Source: JBEGQX01 sp041180805
GTDB taxonomy: Bacteria > Planctomycetota > Planctomycetia > Gemmatales > Gemmataceae
DNA: 10,543 nucleotides
Direction of reading: 5' to 3'
Assembly (NCBI GenBank): GCA_041180805.1
Contig: JBEGQX010000126.1
Location: forward strand, 1-10,543
The notes beneath the pieces were generated by a model. It had not been told where the DNA came from. It saw nothing but the letters and a program-made list of their open reading frames with translations, and did not search any database. Position numbers and translations under genes: made by a program. Every line of letters begins with the position of its first letter. The first letter of the stretch is position 1. Positions 1 through 6,539 of this stretch are shown piece after piece.

Positions 1-752
1 TGGACTGGGCCGGAACCACGGTGGATTTTGGAAGCCGGGCACCCACGCAGGTTTTTCTGGAGATTTTTTCAAAGTCGGGGGTTCCCATCACCGAGGTAGA
101 GGCCCGTGGCCCCATGGGCAAGGCCAAGCGCGAACACATCGCATCTGTGCTGGAAATGCCCAGGGTGCGGAATGCCTGGTTGAAAGCCAAGGGCACCCTG
201 CCCACCGATGCGGATGTCTCGCACCTTTACGAATCTTTCCTTCCACTTCAAAAATCGGTCCTGGCCAATTTTTCCGATGTGATTCCCGGGGTGGCGAAAG
301 CCATTGCCTGGTGCAGGGACCAGGGCATGAAAATTGGATCCACCACGGGGTACACACGGGAACTGATGGCCGTGGTAGCACCCATTGCCGCAAGCCAGGG
401 TTACTGCCCGGAAGCCATCGTCTGTTCCGATGAGGTTGCAGCAGGACGGCCTGCCCCCTGGCTGAATTTTCGTGCCGCAGAGGCCCTTGGCGTTTACCCG
501 ATGGATCGGGTCATTATTGTGGATGACACCCCGCTAGGCATTCAGGCGGGGCGAAACGCTGGCTGCATTACCGTGGGGGTCACCCAGACTGGCAATGAAA
601 TGGGGCTTTCCCAAGCCGAATTTGACATGCTGGAACCATCTGAGAAAGAAAAGCGAACAAACCTTGTAGGACAAAAGTTCCTTCAGGCAGGCGCGCACTT
701 CCTTGTGCAATCTGTAGCCAACCTTCCAACACTTCTACAATCCATCGGGTGA
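1..752 (+). CDS. phnX: Phosphonoacetaldehyde hydrolase (phosphonatase), 5'-truncated by window edge
   Basis: Cleaves the C-P bond of phosphonoacetaldehyde to give acetaldehyde and phosphate, the second step of 2-aminoethylphosphonate use after the PhnW transaminase; cytoplasmic HAD-superfamily enzyme. The reading frame is open from base 3, and the first visible residues are DWAGTTVDFGSRAP, the PhnX form of HAD motif I with the nucleophile Asp at bases 3-5. The GTG at 21 lies inside this motif, so it is not the start; roughly ten N-terminal residues lie outside the window. Cap-domain motif PMGKAK (bases 111-128) carries the Schiff-base Lys at 126-128, in the MGxxK spacing of the characterised Bacillus cereus enzyme. 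Further on are GSTTGYTRE (motif II), GRPAPW and VIIVDDTPLGIQAGRNAG (motif IV acidic pair), followed by the usual EMGLS segment and AGAHF tail. No key residue is missing. No other phosphonate gene is in view. It converges on the cyclase gene with no intergenic base. Confidence 0.93.
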   Translation, partial: DWAGTTVDFGSRAPTQVFLEIFSKSGVPITEVEARGPMGKAKREHIASVLEMPRVRNAWLKAKGTLPTDADVSHLYESFLPLQKSVLANFSDVIPGVAKAIAWCRDQGMKIGSTTGYTRELMAVVAPIAASQGYCPEAIVCSDEVAAGRPAPWLNFRAAEALGVYPMDRVIIVDDTPLGIQAGRNAGCITVGVTQTGNEMGLSQAEFDMLEPSEKEKRTNLVGQKFLQAGAHFLVQSVANLPTLLQSIG

Positions 753-2987
753 TTACTTGGTCTTGAATTCCTGGCTGCCATCCCAATCGGCACCGGGGGG
801 ATTTTGCAAATAATCCCGACATCTTTGCATGAACAGTGCCACCAATCCATCAGCGGGGCTTTTTAAACTTATTTTCACGAACAATTCCAGCGCGCCCGAC
901 CAATCCTTTGCCATGTACTTTTTGTGGGCGACCGCAAATTCCAGACTTTGTTGTTCCACCTCTGGTTCCATTTCACCTTTTAACCCCAATAACTCATACA
1001 CCATCACTCGAATGCCCTTGCCTTTTACCACCACCAAATCCACAGGTCTGAAAACGACCCTATCGCTTACCTCGGAAAGTGTTGCCTCGGTGATAAGGAT
1101 TTTTGTCCCATAGGTTTTGTTCAATCCCTCCAGTCGGCTGGCAAGATTGATGGTATCTCCCACGGCGGTGTAATTTAGATGCTCTTCGGTACCGATGTTT
1201 CCAACAATCGCATTGCCGGTGTTAACACCAACCCTGGCTTTGAAGACAGGCTTTCCTTCCTCCAACCACCGGCTTTGCAAAATCTGCAAACGCTGCATAC
1301 CCCTGATGGCAGCCTTACATGCCTTGAATGGATGATCCTGGCATTTCAATGGGGCGTTCCAAAAGGCCATCACCGCATCGCCAATATACTTGTCCACGGT
1401 GCCTTCATTTTCCAAAACAACCGAGGAAAAGCAGCCAAGATATTCATTCAATTGCATCACCAAATCATTTGGCGGCAGCTTCTCGGCATAATGGGTGAAA
1501 TCCACAATGTCTGTGAAGCTTATGGTGACTTTTCTTTCCACACCGCCAGGCTTTGCACCCTGGCCAGTTTCAAAAAGTGTGTTTAGCAATCCCTTGGGAA
1601 GATATCTGGTAAAAGATTGCAGGCCAATTTTCATGCGATTCATGGAGCCTGAAAGTTCCCTGATCTCCAGGATTTTGGAATTGGTGTCGATGTTGGTGTT
1701 GAATTCCATTTTGCCAATTTTTTCAGCAGTTCTTGCAAGGCCCTCCAGCGGCCGGGATGCGTTCCAGGCCAGATACAACGATACCAATACCGCCCCCAGC
1801 ATGATCACCACGGTAAAGAAAAGATTCCAATAAAGTCTGCTGTAAGTTTTTGTAAACAGATCATAGTTTGAAATATAAAGACAAAGGACCCAGTTAGGTG
1901 GCCTTCGTGTGGCGACATCCCGTAACGCTCCAATCATTTCCACGCCCCGGGTTTGAAAGGTGATCACAGAATACTCGGGCGATTCTTGGGTGTTTTTAAA
2001 TCCCGCAGGCATATTTACCATCATGTCTTTCACTATGGGGCATTTCACCTCATGGATTTCGCACATGCCCTTAAGAATCCCATCTGGTCTCGTGGGAAAA
2101 ACCTCATCCTCATCAGAATGGGCTATGATAATCTGACCGCCGTTCTTTCGATTTTCAAAAATGAAACCGTGGAGATCCTTATCCGTGACATTCTTCCTGA
2201 TGCTGTTTTTCAAAAAGTTACTCAGCCAATCCGTGGGAATGTCGACCCCGACCACAGCAACAATATTTTTGTTTTTATCCCTGATGACATTGGTGGCTGT
2301 GATTCCAAAAACAGAATTGTTTAACCCCCGAAATTTAAATTCATAGGTTTCCGTCCAATGCGCGGTGTTTGAATCGGCATTGGCAATCGCATTTTTATAC
2401 CAATCCCTTTTTCGAAAATCCAAATCGGGCACTTCCTCGGTTTCCAAAGGTTTTGAGGCGTAATCCGCATAGTTGTACTTCATCACCTGCGTGACGCCCT
2501 TGCGTGGAAAATCGGGTGTAACCTGCCTGACAAAAAGCTTGCCATCCTCATTGGCAACTTTTTTTAGATTGATGCTTCCAGGCCTTTCGAAGTGATTATC
2601 AATCACACCTCGGTCGGGGGAAACGATCAGGCTTTTTCCGGTGATAGCATCCACATAAAAAACAGAACCCAGGCTGGTATTTTTGGAAAGGTGATCCCCT
2701 AGATAACGCGCCACCCTTTCAAAAGAATTATCACCGACAAATTCATGTTCCAGATGGGCCTTGACAATACTGATGAATTCCTCGGATTCCTCGATAGAGA
2801 ACTCCACCTGGCTGACCACATTGTGGGAAATCTGGTTGCCCAGCCTTCTCACAAAATTTCGACCCATCACCAGTTCAGCATCAAGACTTAGAATGGTTAA
2901 AAAAAGGCCAGTAAATAATGAAATGGCAATAAAGAAAAACAAAAGCCAGACACGCAGCCTTGCTGATTTGATTTTCTGAAAAAACAT
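753..2987 (-). CDS. Membrane adenylate cyclase, class III, with dCache sensor and HAMP domains
   Basis: 744-residue sensor cyclase predicted to make cAMP from ATP in response to a periplasmic signal. Order: TM1 about residues 13-35; a large extracytoplasmic region 36-385 with the dCache signature RDWY (194-197) and a VVGVDI strand; TM2 about 387-408; HAMP about 405-460; cyclase domain about 484-670. Catalytic residues are intact: metal-binding Asp493 (FTDIVDF) and Asp537 (KYIGDAVMAF), purine-selecting Lys533 with Thr607 (YTAVGD), the Lys/Thr pairing seen in many bacterial adenylate cyclases, and transition-state Asn614 and Arg618 (INLASRLE). The C-terminal tail (about 680-744) has one TPR-like helical pair (KDWSGALELF, RCRDYL) ending in PPGADWDG, a tail also common on CHASE2-type cyclases. 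The ATG at 2987 is preceded by GAAAGGG and gives a sensible TM1. It lies downstream of, and co-directional with, the two cytochrome genes. The ligand is unknown. ATP specificity is inferred from residues only. Confidence 0.9.
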   Translation of the reverse strand: MFFQKIKSARLRVWLLFFFIAISLFTGLFLTILSLDAELVMGRNFVRRLGNQISHNVVSQVEFSIEESEEFISIVKAHLEHEFVGDNSFERVARYLGDHLSKNTSLGSVFYVDAITGKSLIVSPDRGVIDNHFERPGSINLKKVANEDGKLFVRQVTPDFPRKGVTQVMKYNYADYASKPLETEEVPDLDFRKRDWYKNAIANADSNTAHWTETYEFKFRGLNNSVFGITATNVIRDKNKNIVAVVGVDIPTDWLSNFLKNSIRKNVTDKDLHGFIFENRKNGGQIIIAHSDEDEVFPTRPDGILKGMCEIHEVKCPIVKDMMVNMPAGFKNTQESPEYSVITFQTRGVEMIGALRDVATRRPPNWVLCLYISNYDLFTKTYSRLYWNLFFTVVIMLGAVLVSLYLAWNASRPLEGLARTAEKIGKMEFNTNIDTNSKILEIRELSGSMNRMKIGLQSFTRYLPKGLLNTLFETGQGAKPGGVERKVTISFTDIVDFTHYAEKLPPNDLVMQLNEYLGCFSSVVLENEGTVDKYIGDAVMAFWNAPLKCQDHPFKACKAAIRGMQRLQILQSRWLEEGKPVFKARVGVNTGNAIVGNIGTEEHLNYTAVGDTINLASRLEGLNKTYGTKILITEATLSEVSDRVVFRPVDLVVVKGKGIRVMVYELLGLKGEMEPEVEQQSLEFAVAHKKYMAKDWSGALELFVKISLKSPADGLVALFMQRCRDYLQNPPGADWDGSQEFKTK

Positions 2988-2993
2988 TAAAAA

Positions 2994-3000
2994 CCCTTTC
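2994..3000 (-). promoter_or_regulatory. Ribosome binding site of the cyclase gene
   Basis: Minus-strand GAAAGGG lies six bases before the ATG at 2987. It is a partial Shine-Dalgarno match, and it supports this start over later in-frame ATGs, which would cut into the first membrane segment. It touches the first half-site of the inverted-repeat cluster just upstream. Confidence 0.5.
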
Positions 3001-3038
3001 TTGAACCTGGATCAAGTTTAACCTTGAAGACTGTTCAA
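3000..3038. repeat. Cluster of nested TTGA/TCAA inverted repeats upstream of the cyclase
   Basis: On the plus strand CTTGA (3000-3004), TCAAG (3012-3016) and CTTGA (3023-3027) form two overlapping inverted pairs with 7- and 6-base spacers. TTGAA (3024-3028) then pairs with TTCAA (3034-3038) across 5 bases. The cluster lies between the candidate -10 element and the cyclase RBS, where a repressor site or an mRNA hairpin hiding the RBS could act. The arms are short and the DNA is AT-rich, so chance is possible. Confidence 0.35.
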
Positions 3039-3062
3039 AAATAGGATTTTAAATTCCAAATA

Positions 3063-3091
3063 ATAAAACTTTTAAACCACCAGATTTTCAA
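3063..3091 (-). promoter_or_regulatory. Candidate sigma70-type promoter for the cyclase gene
   Basis: Minus-strand TTGAAA (3091-3086) is five of six to the -35 consensus. After a 17-base spacer comes TTTTAT (3068-3063), four of six to the -10 consensus. It sits immediately after the cytochrome stop codon and would give a leader of about 70 bases carrying the inverted-repeat cluster. AT-rich gaps yield such matches often, and planctomycete promoters are poorly characterised. Confidence 0.25.
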
Positions 3092-3095
3092 ACTG

Positions 3096-4958
3096 TCATT
3101 TGGCAGGTGTGGACAACTGCTTGGAAATCTCCGCAAGCTTTTGCCGAAATGCATCCGGGCCATAGTCTGAAATGCTTTTCAGGGTGATCACTTCCTCCTC
3201 ATCGTCATACTTTTGCAGTTTGTCAATCAGGGGGGCCTTGTTCAACTCCGCATTGAATTTGGAGTTATCCAGACGGATCATGGTAACAATAAAATTGGGG
3301 TTGGATTCCAGCTTTTTGATTTTTCCAGCACTGGAAATATCAGAAAGATAAGCAAAAAAATCATCCTTGAAGTCGGCCTTGGGGGTATCTGCCGCCCTAG
3401 CAATGGCATCCAACACTTCCTTCACACGGGGCATGCGATTCTGATAAGGGTGAAGATTCAAGATCTCGGCAAGTTCACCAATTCCCTTGATGGATTTGGA
3501 ACCCGTAAAACCAAGCTCCTCGGAGCCCACCTCTAGCAAAGATGCCAACTGCCTGGCGGATTCGTAATCGGGCGTAACCATCAGACCGTCCGGGCCAGGG
3601 GTTAGGTGCAGACGCAAAACTTCCTGCATGGTTTTTTGCACCGTGGCACGATCAAGCCTGGATTTGCGCAAGGCTGCCATGGCCTTGTCACACTCGCCTG
3701 CCAGTTTCAAGCCTGCTGTTCTAACGCTGGCCGGATTGCCAAACGGTCTTTCGTTACACGCGGCCATAAGATCTTTAAGGCCTTTTTCCAATTCATCGAT
3801 TTTCTGCCCCGAGGCTACCAGTGCGGCCTGCACCAAAGCGGTTGGCCAGGTGCGAAGCACAGGCCTGCCTGGAGAAACTCGGATGGGCGTTCTATGGGCA
3901 AGGTGCAAACCATAACCGCGCACCTGCCTGAAACCCGGGTATTTCAAATCATGGTGGCAGGCATAACAATCGCTGTGCGCCATGGCAATTTCAGACCAGG
4001 AGTCTTTGGCCAGGTTGCCCAGCTTGGAAAGATCCTTGGGAACATCCGGCCCCATCAGAAGTTCTGGCCAAAGTTCCTGACCCTTTTTGCTTTCAAAGTC
4101 CGCGCGATCCGCAGCCAGGCGGGCAGTTTCCCTGAGCGAAACCAACGCGCCAACCAACGCCAACCGGGTTCGGAAAAATTCGCTGTCTGCCAGATGATAA
4201 TTCTTGGCGACCTCCGGGGAAGCATTCTTAAATAAAGGTACCTGGGCTGGATCGCGCCAATGCTGGGGTTCATTCCTGGAAAAAGTCGCAATCTCGATCG
4301 GTGGAAGGGGTGGGTGGCCCGCTGCAAACATGGCATGGGTTACAATCTTGCCCTCTGCCGCGTTTCCAATGTGGCAGGAAACACAAACAGTACTGCGAAC
4401 TTCAGGGTCCCTCAAATCACGAAGACCCAATTGCTGTTTTTCTTCCGCGGTCTTTTTCCGCCAGATGGATGGCTCGGCATGATCCCCAAGCCATTTGGTG
4501 GAAGGGCCATGGCAGCCTCCACAGCTTACACCGTCCAGCAGAAACTGTTTTGGGTTGTCGGTCTTTTCAGAAAGGTGCCCCAGGGCATGGCAGCTAAGAC
4601 AGCCTGTTTCCCTCTTTAAAACATCCTGGCCAAGAATTTCGCCCATGCGTTTGCCTCGCGGGCCCGCAAGAACCGCGTAGGCTTGGGCATGTTTGTCGTG
4701 CGATTTCCATATGGAAAACTCGGTCATCAGAACCACATCCCAGGCCCTTTGCTCTTTGACAGAGGGGTCCTCACTGGGCAACTGGTTGCCACGTGGAAGG
4801 GAATGACATTCACCGCATTTGGCGGCGGAATGGTATTTCAGGTCTGCCCAGGTATCCTTGGTTTTTTCCTGCGCTTTCAGGAAATTTTGGTTCCCCAAAA
4901 AACACCATGCAATGGCCAACCAGGGGACAAACCCAAGTAAATTGCCTTTAGAAAGCAT
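3096..4958 (-). CDS. Exported pentahaem c-type cytochrome, c554-like (second of a coupled pair)
   Basis: 620-residue predicted periplasmic electron-transfer protein. A signal peptide (about residues 1-30; hydrophobic LLGFVPWLAIAWCFLG, then KAQ before the likely cleavage site) precedes five CXXCH haem sites: CGECH 48-52, CLSCH 120-124, CGGCH 146-150, CVSCH 192-196 and CYACH 331-335. Likely distal-ligand histidines sit in conserved contexts: SHDKHAQAYAVL (about 86-97), AAGHP (212-216) and PQHW (231-234). The C-terminal region, about 340-620, has no haem site and looks helical. Haem spacing and these motifs match the upstream gene product, so the two are paralogues; general resemblance is to the cytochrome c554 family, but with five rather than four haems. 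The ATG at 4958 was chosen because it starts a clean signal peptide behind GGAG; an in-frame start at 5084 would overlap the upstream gene and bury the signal peptide. Redox partner and substrate cannot be told from the window. Confidence 0.88.
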   Translation of the reverse strand: MLSKGNLLGFVPWLAIAWCFLGNQNFLKAQEKTKDTWADLKYHSAAKCGECHSLPRGNQLPSEDPSVKEQRAWDVVLMTEFSIWKSHDKHAQAYAVLAGPRGKRMGEILGQDVLKRETGCLSCHALGHLSEKTDNPKQFLLDGVSCGGCHGPSTKWLGDHAEPSIWRKKTAEEKQQLGLRDLRDPEVRSTVCVSCHIGNAAEGKIVTHAMFAAGHPPLPPIEIATFSRNEPQHWRDPAQVPLFKNASPEVAKNYHLADSEFFRTRLALVGALVSLRETARLAADRADFESKKGQELWPELLMGPDVPKDLSKLGNLAKDSWSEIAMAHSDCYACHHDLKYPGFRQVRGYGLHLAHRTPIRVSPGRPVLRTWPTALVQAALVASGQKIDELEKGLKDLMAACNERPFGNPASVRTAGLKLAGECDKAMAALRKSRLDRATVQKTMQEVLRLHLTPGPDGLMVTPDYESARQLASLLEVGSEELGFTGSKSIKGIGELAEILNLHPYQNRMPRVKEVLDAIARAADTPKADFKDDFFAYLSDISSAGKIKKLESNPNFIVTMIRLDNSKFNAELNKAPLIDKLQKYDDEEEVITLKSISDYGPDAFRQKLAEISKQLSTPAK

Positions 4959-4962
4959 CACC

Positions 4963-6378
4963 CTATCTCCGGGTTGACACGAGGGAAGATTGCAAAGACG
5001 CAAATACAGTCTCGAATGTATCCGAGGCATGGTTTGCCCCTGAAGACTTTGGAAAAACATCCTCGAACAGCTTAGGGCTGTCAAAGCCTTTTGGAAATGA
5101 ATTTTTCAGCAATCCACGCAGTTTTTCAACGTTCATGGTAACCGCCGGGGGAATTGCACCCGGTTCCAAGTCTGACCAGGCATTGTGCAGGGCGGCTATT
5201 CCCAAAAACAATTGCGCGCCCTCATCCCACGAAAGCCTGCCGCCTTTGGAAAATCCCACATCCGCCAATTGCTTCATGGAATTGCGCAAATCAGCCATAT
5301 TCTTTGCAGGTGCGCTTTGCAAATGTCTGGAGGATTGCTGTAATGCAAGATCGGCAGCATTGGCAAGCCTTGTAACCTTTTCAGGTTTCTGGTTGGAATT
5401 CATTTCCCGGATTAAATCAGCAGGATAGGAGGATTCCATGCTCTTTCCCAAAACAACTTTTAAAGAGGAACTTTGAAACCAATCACCCCATGGAAGCGAT
5501 CCAGGTTTCGCCGGGTAACCATTGCGGTAGTTGCGACTATTAAGCTGCAAATCCTTGTGGCAGGAAAAGCAATCAAATTCGGTAAACTCCGGCCAAAGCG
5601 GATCTTTTTTTTGCACAACCTGTTGTGCCCTTTCCGCAAGCAACTTGATGGCGCTTTTGGAACCTTCAACCTGGCCCACTTCCCACGCCCTGGCATAAAA
5701 ATCCGGATGCCTTTTCAGTTCATCGGCATGCTTCCAATGCCTGGGGTAATTCGCCAGGAATGCGGAAAGCTCAAAATTCAACCTTGGGTGACCCGCAGCA
5801 ATCAGGTCATGGTTCACTTCCATGCCTTTGGCAAGATTACCAATATGGCAATCGGCACAGATGCCCCCACGGGTGGAAAGTTCCTTGGTGTTGCGAAGAC
5901 CGAATTGGGATTCTTTTTCCGCGGGTGTCATTCCCATCACCTTGGTGGTGAAATGAATCCCAATATATCTGGAAGAGCCCCCATGGCAGGATTCGCAGCC
6001 CACCCCTTCCGAAAGGGTGAAGCCCGGGCCGGATTTTGCGGTATCACCCCTGTTGGTTGCATGGCAATTCAGGCATAGCTGGTTGCTGGCGGCACTACCC
6101 TGGCCGGTATGAAAAAGGTTCTTCATGATCCTGTCTGACCGGGGATCAAAAAGCACCGCATACGCCTGATGATGCGGATCAAAACCACTCCAGGTGGTGT
6201 ATTCACTACCGGTCTGCCCCCTGCCCTGGTTCAAATTATGGCAGGAACCCGAACCGCAAGAGGGCGAACCAAGGTATTGAATATCCTGGCCCAGAACCCA
6301 GGAGGAAACCAGAAAGCCATGGGCCAAAAACACCAGGCTGCAATAGGAACCCAACAGCTTTTTCAATGAAAATGCCAA
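4963..6378 (-). CDS. Exported pentahaem c-type cytochrome with a CX4CH first site (first of a coupled pair)
   Basis: 471-residue predicted periplasmic multihaem cytochrome. The N-terminus LKKLLGSYCSLVFLAHGF...VLGQ is a typical signal peptide ending near residue 31. Haem sites: C41-GSGS-C46-H47, a CX4CH form, then CLNCH 102-106, CESCH 128-132, CADCH 174-178 and CFSCH 270-274. Histidine contexts shared with the downstream paralogue are DPHHQAYAVL (about 67-76), HIGNLAKG (178-185), AAGHP (194-198) and PRHW (212-215). The remaining C-terminal part (about 280-471) lacks haem sites. The start is TTG: no ATG or GTG lies between the upstream in-frame stop and the signal peptide. TTG at 6378 has TGGGG nine bases ahead; TTG at 6366 would give a tidier MKKLL signal peptide but has no clear Shine-Dalgarno. 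It forms a tight operon with the downstream cytochrome gene. Role is electron transfer; partners and pathway are unknown. Confidence 0.87.
   Translation of the reverse strand: MAFSLKKLLGSYCSLVFLAHGFLVSSWVLGQDIQYLGSPSCGSGSCHNLNQGRGQTGSEYTTWSGFDPHHQAYAVLFDPRSDRIMKNLFHTGQGSAASNQLCLNCHATNRGDTAKSGPGFTLSEGVGCESCHGGSSRYIGIHFTTKVMGMTPAEKESQFGLRNTKELSTRGGICADCHIGNLAKGMEVNHDLIAAGHPRLNFELSAFLANYPRHWKHADELKRHPDFYARAWEVGQVEGSKSAIKLLAERAQQVVQKKDPLWPEFTEFDCFSCHKDLQLNSRNYRNGYPAKPGSLPWGDWFQSSSLKVVLGKSMESSYPADLIREMNSNQKPEKVTRLANAADLALQQSSRHLQSAPAKNMADLRNSMKQLADVGFSKGGRLSWDEGAQLFLGIAALHNAWSDLEPGAIPPAVTMNVEKLRGLLKNSFPKGFDSPKLFEDVFPKSSGANHASDTFETVFASLQSSLVSTRR
4967..4970 (-). promoter_or_regulatory. Ribosome binding site overlapping the upstream stop, setting the start at 4958
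   Basis: Minus-strand GGAG lies eight bases before the ATG at 4958 and within the last sense codons of the upstream cytochrome gene, whose TAG stop is at 4965-4963. The stop and the next start are 4 bases apart, so ribosomes ending on the first gene can directly start the second. This is the main reason for preferring the 4958 start. Confidence 0.7.
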
Positions 6379-6387
6379 GATGAACAG

Positions 6388-6393
6388 CCCCAG
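6388..6393 (-). promoter_or_regulatory. Weak ribosome binding site supporting a TTG start at 6378
   Basis: Minus-strand CTGGGG ends nine bases before TTG 6378. It is only a partial Shine-Dalgarno match, but the competing TTG at 6366 has none, so it tips the start choice. Confidence 0.35.
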
Positions 6394-6486
6394 GAAACGG
6401 AATTAGCATCCAAGGGAAGGATATCACAACTACCCCACGAATATTTGTTATTTCCGAAATCCAAATGGTTAATACTCACCGCAAAA

Positions 6487-6513
6487 CTGTCACAGCCGTC
6501 AAGACTGTCAGGA
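6487..6513. repeat. Three 9-bp direct repeats upstream of the cytochrome pair
   Basis: The plus strand reads CTGTCACAG, CCGTCAAGA, CTGTCAGGA back to back (6487-6495, 6496-6504, 6505-6513), sharing CNGTCA at exact 9-base steps. They lie in the 161-base gap between the surface-protein stop and the cytochrome start, about 110 bases before the latter, which is a plausible place for an activator binding side by side on one face of DNA. The rest of this gap shows no convincing -35/-10 pair, RNA gene or strong terminator. Confidence 0.35.
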
Positions 6514-6539
6514 ATTGATATCGCAAGCAATTGCAAAGG

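Noticed and set aside
21..23. GTG at 21 as the start of the phosphonatase gene
   Set aside because: The frame is open to the window edge and the essential motif DWAGTT is encoded just before it.
4963..5084. In-frame start at 5084 for the second cytochrome
   Set aside because: It would overlap the first cytochrome gene by about 120 bases and place 42 charged, uninformative residues before a clear signal peptide, whereas ATG 4958 has a good RBS.
6478..6510. Rho-independent terminator after the surface-protein gene
   Set aside because: TGACAGTC and GGCTGTGA around TTGAC can pair only with a mismatch and a wobble, and just four T follow (CAGTTTT); too weak to call.
6487..6513. PhoB (Pho box) site, given CTGTCA repeats and a phosphonate gene in the window
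   Set aside because: Pho boxes repeat CTGTCA at 11-base steps, whereas these repeats are at 9-base steps, lie more than 5 kb from phnX and face other genes.
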